From: Adiantum capillus-veneris
Lineage: Eukaryota; Streptophyta; Polypodiopsida; Polypodiales; Pteridaceae
Direction: 5' to 3'
Assembly: GCA_014529385.2 (NCBI GenBank)
Contig: CM043947.1
Coordinates: 100,132,686 to 100,196,685, forward strand
Length of the DNA: 64,000 nucleotides
This document shows positions 49,020-60,208 of the stretch, piece after piece; the stretch's first letter is position 1; every line of letters begins with the position of its first letter. A program made the translations under genes and the position numbers. Under the pieces are notes generated by a model. It searched no databases. It saw only the letters and a list, made by a program, of their open reading frames with translations, and had not been told where the DNA came from.

Positions 49020-49276
49020 CTTAGAAACCTCATAGGTGAGCGTCAATCAGAAAATCCAGAAAGTCTAAAAACATATCACATTTATTTACGTTGCAAGCTA
49101 TTAGGGGCTTCGTACATGTTTACTGAGCTGATTGAGGATGTATTCAAATAGAATGCAGGTGTATGAGATGAGCGACAACTTGTGCATGCAAATGGCCGCT
49201 TCATCTGCCTAAAAATCTCCAGCAGAATGGAGGTTTTACCTGTGGAAGCTCCACCATAGACAAAGAGAGGGAACAT
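49020..49276 (-). pseudogene. ORC5: ORC5 (origin recognition complex subunit 5) fragment
   Basis: Minus-strand text MFPLFVYGGASTGKTSILLE carries the ORC5 Walker A motif (GGASTGKTS) in its family context. FRQMKRPFACTSC follows and, after a one-base slip, ILFEYILNQLSKH; after a stop comes KCDMFLDFLDFLIDAH. These match successive parts of plant ORC5, which loads the replicative helicase at origins. Frameshift, stops and lack of the rest of the AAA+ domain make it a fragment. It begins right after gypsy integrase text and an AG, and ends next to the N gap. Confidence 0.7.
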
Positions 49277-49294
49277 GTTTGCTAAACCTTCCTA

Positions 49295-49507
49295 TTATCG
49301 TCCATATTTTCTATATTCCCATGGATAGACTTGGGTAATCCAAAGATAAAATCCATGGATATGCTCTCCCATGGTGAATTGGTATACCACATATTTTTGA
49401 AACATACTCTTGTATGTTGCTTTCATGGTAGGCCATGTTTCTATCCCTTTTAGGGTGAACTGAATCCCTCTATGCCCCACATAAGGAGGAGCATGGGATT
49501 CATACAT
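49295..49507 (-). pseudogene. Gypsy integrase zinc-finger fragment
   Basis: ESHAPPYVGHRGIQFTLKGI, WPTMKATYKSMFQKYVVYQ. The His pair remains, but the two Cys of the finger (normally C..C in K.CVVCQ) read Tyr. The catalytic core is absent. Confidence 0.72.
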
Positions 49508-49842
49508 TACTTTCTCACGTAGTGAGTTAGTAACACATAGTCTATTGCCATAGAGAAGATAAACATCTTGTAGGGTAAATGGTCTTCCTTCTTCCCTAGT
49601 GCAAGGGCTGAAATCACATCTCTGAAATCGGGATCAATAGCGTACTCATCTATCATAGAAGATAGAAATTATGAATTGCTATAGATACTGCATTCACTCT
49701 CGGTCGTCTTGAGAGTGCATCGGTCACTTGATTATGCTTGCCACCAATGTGAGCAATATTAAAATGAAATTGCGAAAGGAAACTTTCCCACCTCATTTAT
49801 TTGTCGGAGAGCTTACTTAAGGCTTTGGTGATCCCTTTGCAA

Positions 49843-50204
49843 AATGAAAGGAGTCCCTAATAAATAGTGCTTCCACGAGTCTAGAGCATGTAGAACTGCT
49901 AAGAGTTCCTTCTCATGTATCCCTAGAGCTTGCTCAACAGGGTCGAGCCTTCGACTTTTGTAGGCTACGGCTTGTCCTTCTTGCAGCAAAACAGCTCTAA
50001 GGCAATCACCACAAGCTTCATAGAATGAAAGGAGTCCCTAATAAATAGTGCTTCCACGAGCCTAGAGCATGTAGAACTGCTAAGAGTTCCTTCTCATATA
50101 TCCCTAGAGCTTACTCAACAGGGTCGAGCCTTCAACTTTTGTAGGCTATTGGCTTGCTCTTCTTGAAGCAAAACAGTTCCAAGGAAATCACCACAAGCGT
50201 TGCA
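49843..50204. repeat. 181-bp tandem duplication in gypsy pol
   Basis: AATGAAAGGAGTCCCTAATA occurs at 49843 and 50024, followed by about 180 bp of near-identical sequence, duplicating RNase H coding text. Confidence 0.85.
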
Positions 50205-51071
50205 TTGGACCTCAAAAGGCTTTGAGAGATCCGGGAGTGTAAGCACAAGTTGAGAGGTAAGCTTCTCTTTAAGCTTTTCGAAAGCATTGTTCTCCTTGCT
50301 GGACCATATATACCTAACAATTTTCTTTGTTAGGTCATGTAATGGTCCTGCAATTTGTGAGAACTTTTCTATGAAGCGTCTATAGTATGCACACATACCT
50401 ATAAAGCTTCTTAGTTGATGCAGATTCCTTGAATTAGGCCATCCTTTTATTACCTCTAATTTTGATAGATCCATTTGGATACCATCACGAGAGATAATGT
50501 GACCTAAATATTGAATCTCTTGTAAGAAATTTTACTTTTCTTTCGATAAATAAAGCTTATTCTCTCATAAAACTTGAAATATTACCTACAGGTGTTGCTT
50601 GTGTTCGTCTAATGAATTAGAGTAGATGATTATATCATGAAAGAATACCCTAGTAAAGGTTTCGTGAGTCTTGAATAGCTTCTCCATCATACGGTTGAAT
50701 GTGGCTGGTGCATTGGTCAAGCCAAAAGGCATGACAATGTACTCGTAAAGTAGTGCAAAATGCGGTCTTTACAATGTCTTGAACTATCCTTATTTGATGA
50801 TAGCCACTTTTTAGGTCAATGCTACTGAAGTAGGTCGACCTCTGTAGCATATCAAATAGGTCTTCTACCTGTGGGACGAGAAACCTATTCTTGATAGTGA
50901 TCCTATTTAGTAATCTATAGTCGACACATATACAATATGTGCCGTATTTCTTTTGCACTAATAACACTGGTGAACAAAATGGAGATGAGCTAGGCCTAAC
51001 CATGCCTTTCTCAACCAAATCATGCACTTGCCGTATAATCTCCTCTTGTTGAGCTTGAGAAACTCGATAAG
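50115..51071 (-). pseudogene. Gypsy reverse transcriptase and RNase H
   Basis: RPSSSPFCSPVLLVQKKYGT, CVDYRLLNRITIKNRFLVPQ and SSIDLKSGYHQIRI are the N-terminal RT blocks. A frame change near 50750 disrupts the MPFGL region. The connection domain resumes with LRSFIGMCAYYRRFIEKFSQ, and FEKLKEKLTSQLVLTLPDLS starts the RNase H. The YxDD block falls in the disrupted part (FHDIIIYSN-like text near 50620-50645, with stops nearby). Confidence 0.82.
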
Positions 51072-51379
51072 GAGGTTTATTAGGCAGTGAGCTTCCTGGA
51101 AGAAGTTCAATTGCATGGTCGTCATTGCCTCGTTTGGAAGGTAGTACACAAGGATATCGTTAATAAAAACATCTTGGAACCCCTTGAGGAAATTGGATAA
51201 CTCTAGTTCCTTTTGATTGTTTATATTTTCTTTTGCTAAAGCATTAGGTTTATTTTGAGAATCTTTAACAAAAGTCATGTACAACGAAATAGAGCTCTTT
51301 ATTGACTTATTGAAAGCTTGCTTATGTACAAGGGGTATGGTACTAACCAACTCCTTAGCATTTATGTACATATCTTTTT

Positions 51380-52345
51380 CCTTGAACCTAAAGTAGATTT
51401 ACCTTTCAAGGAATTTAACATTGGCAGCCATGCGATCAAACCATGGTGCCCCTAGGATTACATCCTCATGCTTGAGAGAGAGATGAAGAAATCCTCATTG
51501 TCCATGTAGCTTTGGACATGGAGCCTCAATTTCCCAATTAAGGGAGTGATTGAGGCTTCTTGCCCCTTGAAAGCACCATCGGCCGGTAGGACATCTCCCA
51601 TCTCATAGGATTGGATGCCTAGCTTGGTGGCCAACTCTGTGGATATGAAATTGTGAGTAGAACCAAGGTCAAAGACAATAAAAGCATCATGTTCTCTTAG
51701 CTTTCCCCAAGCATGGTTAAAAGGAGATTCTTTGTGATGAGCATCTTATTCTTGAATTTCAACCAAGGTAGCTCTAGGAGGCTCATTACGTGTATTATTG
51801 TGGGGACAAGCACGATATGCATGCCCTTGCTCCCCTCACTTATAACAGCAGTTATCTTTCCGATAACACTCTAGCTTTTCAGGAGAGAGTTTATTTTTGC
51901 CTTTATGAACTCCCTTCTCCTTAGCTTTGTTGTTGTTGGCGTTGCCTTTGGGTGACTTTTGGACATTGTCCTTCCCCTTAGGCTCATTATTAAGGTCCTT
52001 GTTTTCAATGGGCTTAAGATTTCTCTTAGCCCCATGTTGGAAGTTGATTCTTGAAGCCACCATGGTATGGTGTATGACCGCAGATATGGTGCATGGTCTT
52101 TGGGAGTTAACATACTCCGCCATATCCTCAGTTAAACCCGCACAAAATTGTTTTTTTCTCTCTCCAAATCCATCTTTTTGAAGACAATGGCTTTGAGGTG
52201 TAAATCTCAAAACTTGTCTACATATTTGTGAATAGATTCGTAGGGAGAGAGCTTCAAGCTTCACCATTTGGTGAGTACTTTGTCTTTGGCATCGGTAGCC
52301 AAAAACTGCTTCATGATGGAAGCTCTTAAAGCTTTCCATGTTCAT
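51380..52345 (-). pseudogene. Gypsy gag end and protease
   Basis: A basic segment (KGNANNNKAKEKGVHKGK) leads to a CCHC-like knuckle (CYRKDNCCYK, a stop, then GEQGHAYRACP). It is followed by the protease FIVFDLGSTHNFISTELATK, where the usual DSG reads DLG. Stops at 51836 and others break the frame. Confidence 0.7.
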
Positions 52346-52780
52346 GGAGCTTCACCATTTGCTCATAGACTAGACCACCATTGCCGGCGGACTTTTGAAA
52401 ATGCATAGCTACATGAAGTAGCTTAGAGGAATCCGTGAAGCCCTCATCTCCAAACGCCGCATCAAATTGCTGGATAAAGGCAAAGACTTTGTCTGTAGCA
52501 CCAAAGGTGCCATCGTTGGTAAGGAAAGAGATGTTCTTTCCTCCCTCTTTGAACTTTTTGAGATTGGATGACCTCTTCCAAGTGGCATAGGATTTCTTAT
52601 GGCCTTTTCTTTTAAGTGGTTCAAGAGGTGCACCATCACTTTCTTCAGAAGAGGAAGAGTATGAGGAGGATGGAGAAGAGGGCGACCTCTTCCTCGCCTT
52701 TTTCTTCCCTTGTTATTCCTTGTCTGCACCATCACTTTCTTTAGAAGAGGAAGAAGATGGAGAAGAGGGTGACCTCTTCC
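52346..52780 (-). pseudogene. Gypsy gag N-terminal part, copy A
   Basis: One frame reads ISFLTNDGTFGATDKVFAFI, QQFDAAFGDEGFTDSSKLLH and VAMHFQKSAGNGG after a Ser/Lys/Arg-rich start. A 95-bp internal duplication repeats the acidic/Ser segment (52631 and 52726). It abuts copia gag text at about 52780. Confidence 0.72.
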
Positions 52781-52789
52781 CATTCTGCA

Positions 52790-54000
52790 TCAACATTAGT
52801 ATTACAGTCTCCTTTTATAGAAGACTCAACAATGGCTGCATTTGTAGTGGAACCAGCATTTGCAATGGAACCACCCTCTTTCTTCTTAGCCTCTTTTGCC
52901 TTCAACTTAGGACACTACTTGATCAAGTGATCATTAGCTTTACAATAATGGCAACGCATCTTCTTTTTGCTCTTATCACCAGAATTGCTAGACGAAGTGC
53001 TGCCAGCAGAAGCATTGGGAACAAAAGTTTTTCCACTCGCAGTAGAACCATAAGAAGTGGCTGCATTGCTGTTACCACCCTTTCTTTGAGGAGCAATAAA
53101 AACCTGTTCAACTGCACGCTGTCTAGTCCTTTTTTTTTGGGGGGAAAGTGACTCTTGCAACAAAGAGTTGCATAATGCATCAAACTTGACAACTTCAGGA
53201 TTTCCTTGGGTCATAAGTCTCCAAGTACTAGCAAAAGTCTGGTAAGAATCTGGTAATAATCTGGAACAATCTGCATAAGGGAATTGTTTAAAATGACTTC
53301 ACTTGCAGAAATAAGTTGCTCATTGATATCCTTGACACCAGAAAGAAAAGTTTCCATATCATCTTCCTCATGCATAATCTTCGACTCCAGCTCTTTACAC
53401 GCAAAAAATTTTAGCAGCAATTGCGGCCTGCATAATGCCCTGCTAATGACCTCTAGAAATCCCAAGCCTTTTTGTAGATTTTGCTGAACGAATGTGAGGA
53501 ACAATGGTGCACTTCACAAACAACACAATCAATGCATGAGCCTGCGCATCCTTTACATCCCAACGAGCTTTTTCTGTCGTAGGCAAAACAACTCTAATAG
53601 CAGCAATCCTTGCAGCAAGACCTGCAACATCGTCAACATCCCCTACATCCTCATAACCAGGACGTACATCAATTCCTTGCACAATATTCTAGATGCCCTT
53701 TGACACAAGAAGGTGTTGCATCTTATAAGCCCACATAGGGTAATTGTCCCCATCCAACCTGTCCACAGTAGAAAACATCTTGAAGACACATGTGTGTTGT
53801 CAGCCATGGTAAATGTTGCACCTGATGATAAAAAACCGAAAAGAGGAGAAACGAAGCGGGAACAACACGTGCTATAGCACAAACCGTAGAACACTGTAAG
53901 GCACCTGTTATGCAGAAAATGGCACTGACAAAAAATTTGCATAAAATGATGAAATTGCATGTGCAGACCTGCCTGTAGTGGAACCGGAGACCGAAATGAG
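52790..54000 (-). pseudogene. Copia gag (UBN2-type) with zinc knuckle
   Basis: Starts MADNTHVSS with TVDRLDGDNYPMWAYKMQHL in the next frame, then EKARWDVKDAQAHALIVLFV, SAKSTKEAWDFLEVIS-like text and MHEEDDMETFLSGVKDINEQ. It ends in a knuckle MRCHYCKANDHLIK*CPKLK with a stop between the His and last Cys. These are the standard landmarks of plant copia gag. At least three frame changes occur. Confidence 0.8.
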
Positions 54001-54150
54001 CCCGAATCAAAAACCTGAGCAGACTCAGCTCTACGAGCTATCCTAAAATATTTGTCGACCTGCGAATGCTCGGAAAACCTCACTGAAATTGGAGAAAGTG
54101 AGCAGGTGTGTGTTGGAGCAGCTGGCGACTAAGCCCAAGAGGACGCAACC

Positions 54151-54165
54151 TGCTCTGATACCAAT
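54151..54165 (-). promoter_or_regulatory. Primer binding site (initiator Met-tRNA)
   Basis: Minus strand ATTGGTATCAGAGCA, directly following the LTR end at 54166. Confidence 0.8.
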
Positions 54166-54395
54166 TGTTGGAATTAGGGTTGCAGAGAAATGCACACATC
54201 TTGGAGAAGATGAAGGAAGCTCAAGGCACACAATAGAGAGTGTTACTTAGTGTGCAATGGAAAGATAGATAGCCCTAGAGTGATGGGCGTAATACAATGC
54301 ATTGGGGAAAACTTAACCTCCTAAAGAAGGAAAAAATGCCCCGGCGGTGCTAGTGATGTGTTCACACACACATCACTGCCATGTATATGGTAACA
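54166..54395 (-). repeat. 5' LTR of the copia fragment
   Basis: 230 bp with TGTT and AACA termini, bounded on one side by the Met-tRNA primer site and on the other by gypsy gag text. Confidence 0.75.
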
Positions 54396-55182
54396 CCCGT
54401 TGCCACGAAGGCTAGCCCACCACCATTGACGAGCCGTTTTCTGGAAGTGCATAGCTACATGGCATAGCTTGGAGGACTCCGTGAAGCCCTCGTCTCCAAA
54501 GGCCGCATTGAATTGTCGGATGAAGGCCAATATTTTGTCGGTGGCATCGAAGGTTCCATCATAGTGAGAAAAGAGAGATTCCTCCCCTCCCCTTTGACTT
54601 CTTGAGCTTTTGTGATCTTCGCCATGCAGGTATATGATTTGCGATGTCCTCCCCTCTTTTGTATTCTCTAGGAGAATAGCCATAGATTTTATCGGGAGAG
54701 GACGAAGGTGAAGAAGAAGGAGAAGAGGGTGACCTCTTTCTTGACCTTTTCTTCCTTTGTTTCCTCTCTTCCCTTTCCGAGTGACGAGGAGAAGGATTGT
54801 GTGTTGACCATTTCCTCATGGGAGGAGTTGGCGATCGTCTAGACTGCCGTCTTCGTGGAGCCACATCTTCAAAGTAACTTAGGGATTCATTAATTTCTTG
54901 TTCTTTGGATTCCTCCTCTCGTATGGGAGAGAGTCTTCTTTTGGGGTTTCATCAAGTGGCCTCCTAAGCTCTCTCTCCTCTTGGAGAGGAAGGGAAATCC
55001 CATAAGCACGAAGTTCTTGAGTAACTTCGGCTTGCAAAGTAGGGTTGCCCATAGCTTGCCCATAGCTTGATGCAACCTAGTAACAAGATAATTGATAAAC
55101 ATGGGGCATCATCATTAGCATCTTCATGTGCAAAATCAAAGTTATCAGTGTTCATTCAACTCTCTTGGTTATTGTCAGCCAT
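54396..55182 (-). pseudogene. Gypsy gag, copy B
   Basis: Likely start ATG at 55182 (MADNNQES, then TGA, MNTDNFDFAHEDANDDAP). It continues through frames with LRAYGISLPLQEERELRRPL, an Arg/Ser-rich part (RKQRKKRSRKRSPSSPSSSP) and TDKILAFIRQFNAAFGDEGF TESSKLCHVAMHFQ. It parallels copy A at 52346-52780. It is cut at 54395 by the copia LTR. Confidence 0.72.
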
Positions 55183-57197
55183 GCTAATTCTACTTATGTC
55201 TTTACTTAGTGTATTTTTTGGCAATTCAAAACCTTAGTTGCTACTCCTCTTAGGCTTTGAAAATAAGCACTTAAGTATCTACACCCACGGCTCAAATTGG
55301 TTAATTATAGAAAGTAGTGGGGTGGGTCTAATATAGCAGAATTGCCAAGGGATAGCTCCTTTTGGACTTCTTATGGCTCAATAATGGTAAAGTCGGCAAG
55401 TCTAAAAGCGACATCAAGGGAGCCTAGACAAGCAATCAGCTTCCTTCAACTCTTTCTGGGCTTGTAACTTTAATGTACCTATCATACATGCAAATGCACT
55501 AAGTCTTCCACATCCTTTTCAATGCACTGGCTATCAATGATCATGTTATGCATGTCCATGATTATAATATGAGTGCAAAAGTTTGGCTACTTTTTGTGGG
55601 TGCCCTACATTGCAGCATCATTGTAGCATGCACAACAAGTCACTTGTCGTATTAGCATTAAGACTCGACAAAACATGATCTTCAATTGTATCTTTAAAGT
55701 AGCTTTGACTTATGTGCATATGACACCCTTTGTTTTTGCAATCAACCCCTTGCCCTACTTCTGCAATTTTTCTAATTGAACACGTTTATTTAGATATTGA
55801 ACATGCTCAATTTTTCTAATTGAACACGTCCATTCAAATATTGTTCATGCAAATTTTTAGCACATTGACATGGGTCTTGCTTCTATCTGAGGAGTTGTTC
55901 TTGGCTCCATTTCCTTCTTGGCATTATGGATTCTTGTAGTTTTTCTGGCATTCACACTTTTCCCCATTGAAAAGATTGCATGTGACCTTGTTGGGGTTGT
56001 TCTCACAGTTTTGTTTAAAGTGGAGACAATGACATAAGCATGTGGCGCCATTATAGACCTTGCCACATTGGGCCTCCTCTTTAGAACCTGATAGTGAGTG
56101 TATATTTAGAAAAAGCACATATTAATGTTTTTGGCTCATGTTGTATCATAATGTGGAAGGCACCTTTGTGTAGCGTGTGCATACTATAAGGTTATGCTGC
56201 CAAAGACTTTTTTGCTCGCTAGCCTCTCACATTGTCTCTTATGCCCTTGTGAAACCTGTTGAAACTAGTCCACACTGGCGCGGAACGGTTCCAGTAGATT
56301 TACGATTAACAATGCAAGTTTTTTTTTTTATATAAAATTGTCTCTAGTAGGGAGTTGAATTAGTTGCAACCAAGCTGGTTGCGGGCTCCATTTCATTGGC
56401 ATGCTGGTTGGCGTTTTAGGGAGTGATGACTATTTGAGGTGTATTGGGCAGGCAAGCTACGTTCGACTGTCGAAGTGAAGGGCCGAGGCTTGAGGTCCAC
56501 AACGGCACGTGCCCGAGGAAGGCGAAGGGTATCCACTATGGAGGGAGGTTGTCCTTATGAGCTCATGCACAACGGTGGCATCTATTGTCAAGCGTAGGGT
56601 GTGCCATGGAACAAGGTAAGGATCTCAACGAGGAGGGACTAGGGGAGGATAGGTCAGAATTTATGTTGTATACATTAAAGACTTAAAGGTCTCACACTCG
56701 TTTCATTAAAAAAATTCACCCTACCCGCATGACCCCTCCCATCCTTGGTCTTCTGTTGCAACCATTCCGCACCGGCGCGGACCCTCCCCTTTAAGTGCCA
56801 CGCGGTCATATAAAGCATGGGATCAATGGCACTCATTCAAAAAGAGGGGCGCACGCAATCTCGCCCGTCGATGTTTAAAAACTAAACTCGGGATCCCGAG
56901 TTTAGTTTTTTTCCCGATTTTAGTTTTGGCAAGAGGGATTACTACTGGCAGCGCTCTTAATGACTTCAATGATGTCATAGACTTTTGAGGATATTATTCT
57001 CCCAAAAAAAAAGATCTTTCCCATAAAGTTACAAAAGTGGGAGTTAATGTCATCGTAAATGTGCGGCACCACCTACCAAATTAAGCTCGGGAGGTAAATC
57101 TAATGTCGGGATCCCGAGATTAGTTTTTAGCAGTGACGGGTCGAGTTGGGTTCACATTACTTTTCATGGCTAATCAAGAAACCCAAAATCTATATGC
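55183..57197. other. Non-coding region between gypsy debris and MULE
   Basis: No LTR or gene is recognised. Direct repeats of TTTTTCTAATTGAACACGT near 55768 and 55810. It contains the palindrome at 56877-56910 and a related partial copy near 57111. Confidence 0.5.
56877..56910. repeat. Perfect 34-bp palindrome
   Basis: AAAAACTAAACTCGGGA followed by its exact reverse complement, centred between 56893 and 56894. A partial relative (TCGGGATCCCGAGATTAG) lies near 57113-57130. Confidence 0.9.
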
Positions 57198-60100
57198 ATG
57201 ATATGGAGCACGAGTCTACAGAAAATGGAAACCCTTTTTGGAGAAGAAGCTGGTGACTATCTTCTTCCAACTATGAATCATCTGAATCCTCAAGTGATGA
57301 TGGGTTGCACCGGGGGTCTTCGTGACCCTTTCAAAGTCTTGAGGCTAGCCATTATACTTCTCAAAGAGGTACTCTTGATCCATTCTCATACGTGTCCACA
57401 TGTTTATTTATACTTCAACAAGGACACATACAACCTTATGATTGAAGCATTGCAAGGAGATCTATGTGTAACATTGGAACATCTCAAAAGTTGTACCCAT
57501 TTGGTGGATTTAAGGAAATGGAGAAGAATAAAGGATAATTTAAAGCTTTCAAGGAAAGAAGGTAATGTTCTTTGCCTTTGTCTTAAGATAGCTCCCAATC
57601 TGTGGATTGCATGCATTGAGGACTGGGAAAGTATTGTCCAACAAGCCTATCTTGATGAGACTCAAGGTAGACATCGTGATGTTAATGACACGATAGAGGA
57701 GGTCAAGTCAAAATGGTATGTTGGTATTCAAAAGCATGGAATTTCCCTTACTTACATTCGGGACTTTTTCAATGCATGTGAGTGCAATCACACTAGGAAC
57801 CAAACTGCTCCACAATCATGGCACCAAAGAATGGAACTCAATAGGGAGCCTTCCATGATACTCACTACAACAAGGACCAATGTGGAAGAGAAACTTAAGT
57901 GTATAATGATTGAGTACAAGGCAAGGTTGCTCCGAGTACATTCAACAAAGACTTATGGCTCTTTGAAAACCATTGTTGACTATAAATGCCATAGGGGAGG
58001 TGAACCTACACGAAAAGGAGGCAAGAAGAGATTGCATACATCCAAGAAGTGTGGTTGTAGCTTCAAAGTTCAAGTAGAGGATAAGAAAGACTTAGACAAT
58101 GTTCAAATACTTCTTCATCCTCACCATACGGGTCATGAAACAGGAACCAGAAATGACCTATACCATCTCCCTGTCCACCCTTCAGTATTAGAAAGTTGTA
58201 TACAAGATTTATTTGATGTGGGAAGCTCTCGACATGTAGCTCAAATGTATATATCCAAAGAAAAACTCCATATGCAAAAAGCATCTCTCCTTGAGTGCAC
58301 TATTTTCAGGTTCTTCATGATTCCCCAAGAGATTGCTTCTTTGTCCTATCTTGTACGCCATGCAGGTACATATCTTTACTTTTTCTCTTGGTAATAGAAA
58401 GATTGATGTATTAAGATCATAAATCCCTACATAAAAGTGCAGCTGACGTGTCCAAGGATGGTTGGGAGTCAATGTACAATGAAGCTTTGGATCTCAAGAA
58501 ACAAAATAAGGTATGTACACGTTTTTTTGTGATTTTGCTCCTTTGTTGCCGTCCTTTTGTGAAAAATAACATCATGAAATATTATAGGTTTTATACTGTC
58601 AAACTTATAATCCAGAGGTTATTGATGATAAAGATAATCCATTTATACTTATCATTCAAGATGACTGGATGTTGCAAATGGCGATACGTTTTTCACATAA
58701 TAATGCATGGGCCATTGATAGTACTTTCAGAACGAACATATATAGTCTACCATTATATGCTGCTGTCTTATCAAAACAACTTGGAAATGGCCTACCCATA
58801 TGGTGTATGATGTGCACATGTGATCCGGGGTCTCACCGTGAGGTTACTGCTTTAGAAAGGATGTTAAGTCTCATTTTCTCTCGAATGGGTAGTATCCGTC
58901 CAAGTGCAATTGTAATTGATAAATCCCAACAAGAACTAGAAGCATGCTGAGCGGCAATAAATGAGGATCCTCATTCTTGGGCCATTAGTGAAGATGGAAC
59001 TTGGCAACAAATCTCCTGTCTAGTGTTGTTGTGCTGGTTCCATGTAAAGAAAGCATGGGTGGAGAATCTTCTTCCACAAGTAAGTAAATTTTACGCATTG
59101 TTGTCATGTCCTTATCATCCTCTCATCAATTCTTTAAGATTTATCTATATGGAGGTCCCCAAAGAGATAAGAAATGACATCTATACAAGCTTGTCCAATC
59201 TTATGCATAGTGCTACAGAAGAGGACTTTGAAGGACGTTATCAAGTATTCCTAAGCAAGTACTCACAATTTCCCAATGTTCAATGGTACGTTTCAAATGG
59301 TTGGTGTGGACATAGTTGCATGTGAAGAGCAATGTGGCCTAAGTGGGGAAGATTGTTCAACTATGGAAAAGTTGATACAACAAATTTGATTGAAAGATTG
59401 TGGCAATACATTAAATATACACTTCTAGATGCTCGTATAAATCGATCAGTAGTTGAGTTGATACATGCTCTTGTGGGAGATTCTAAGACAGGGAATTGAA
59501 TGGGTGGAACACTATCTCGTTTTCTTCAAGCAAAAGCAAGAGATAGGTACAAGATTAACTCTATGATATATGTTGGGCCAGAGTTTTATGTATTAATATT
59601 GTGTCTATGCAGCTGACTCAGGTCGATTTTCTATCCGTGGCTCGTCAAGGAGCCACACCTCAAGGTTACCAGCAGGAGAGGAAATTTTACAAAAGTACAA
59701 GCATGATCAAACAAGCCTACAAGTATTGAATGACATGTCTTTGCTATTCAAAATAAGAAGTACATCAAACCCAACCTCATGGTATCATGTAAGCTTGCAA
59801 AGCAACTACTGTGATTGTGCAGATTGGAGCTCCCAATGCAAACACATCTATGGTGTTCGATTGATAGTATCTCATTGTTTTGAAGATTTGAAGGAACTTC
59901 TACCTACTGTAGATAATCATTGGAATCACAATTTACCGGAAAATGTTGATGAAAAGGACGACAAAGATGGAAAAGAGAAGGTGTCTGCAGAGAATCTATC
60001 ATATTGTATTGGAAGTCTTAAAGACATGCTGAGTCTCATTCAAAAAAATTTGCATGAAAGAGATAAAAAAGGATTGAATACGCTTTGGAACCAACTTACC

Positions 60101-60208
60101 ATGACAAAAGATGTATTGTTTTCAAGCATGTGCCCGAAAACTGTGGACATGCCTACACAAGGAAGTGTACGTCAAATACAACCAAATGTAACACGAAAGC
60201 GACCATAA
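57198..60208 (+). pseudogene. MULE (Mutator-like) transposase gene with introns
   Basis: Exons 57198-58365, 58443-58510 and 58588 onward join in phase across two introns (77 bp each; GTACAT...GTGCAG and GTATGT...TTATAG). The N-terminal part has an HHCC-like segment (GRHRDVNDTIEEVKSKWYVG, ACECNH) and a FAR1/FLYWCH-like finger (KCGCSFKVQV, HPHHTGH). The MULE core follows: WAIDSTFRTN (first Asp), VIDKSQQE (second Asp), CWFHVKKAW, and TTNLIERLWQYIK (Glu). A SWIM finger NYCDCADWSSQCKHIYGVRL lies near 59800-59860. In-frame TGA codons at 58948, 59323 and 59497 and frame changes near 59600-59720 break it. It cuts and pastes DNA ends in the nucleus; DDE residues are kept. Confidence 0.85.

Larger units (their letters stand above)
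49290..52780 (-). mobile_element. Ty3/gypsy element, 3' part missing
   Basis: Minus-strand order gag (52780), zinc knuckle, protease, reverse transcriptase, RNase H and the integrase finger, stopping at about 49290 where ORC5 text begins. No LTRs are present at either end and stops are frequent. It is related in gag to the piece at 54396-55182 but is a separate copy because both contain the same gag segment. Confidence 0.82.
52790..54395 (-). mobile_element. Copia fragment: 5' LTR, primer site and gag
   Basis: Contains a 230-bp LTR (54166-54395, TGTT...AACA), a Met-tRNA primer site and a gag reading frame, but nothing beyond gag. The gag text passes directly into gypsy gag near 52780, so the rest was deleted. 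At the LTR end it abuts gypsy gag copy B. Confidence 0.75.

Noticed and set aside
48789-49046. ORFs spanning the N gap
   Set aside because: They consist mostly of N-derived X residues.
57404-57616. Minus-strand ORFs inside the MULE first exon (also 58063-58472)
   Set aside because: They are shadows of the transposase reading frame.
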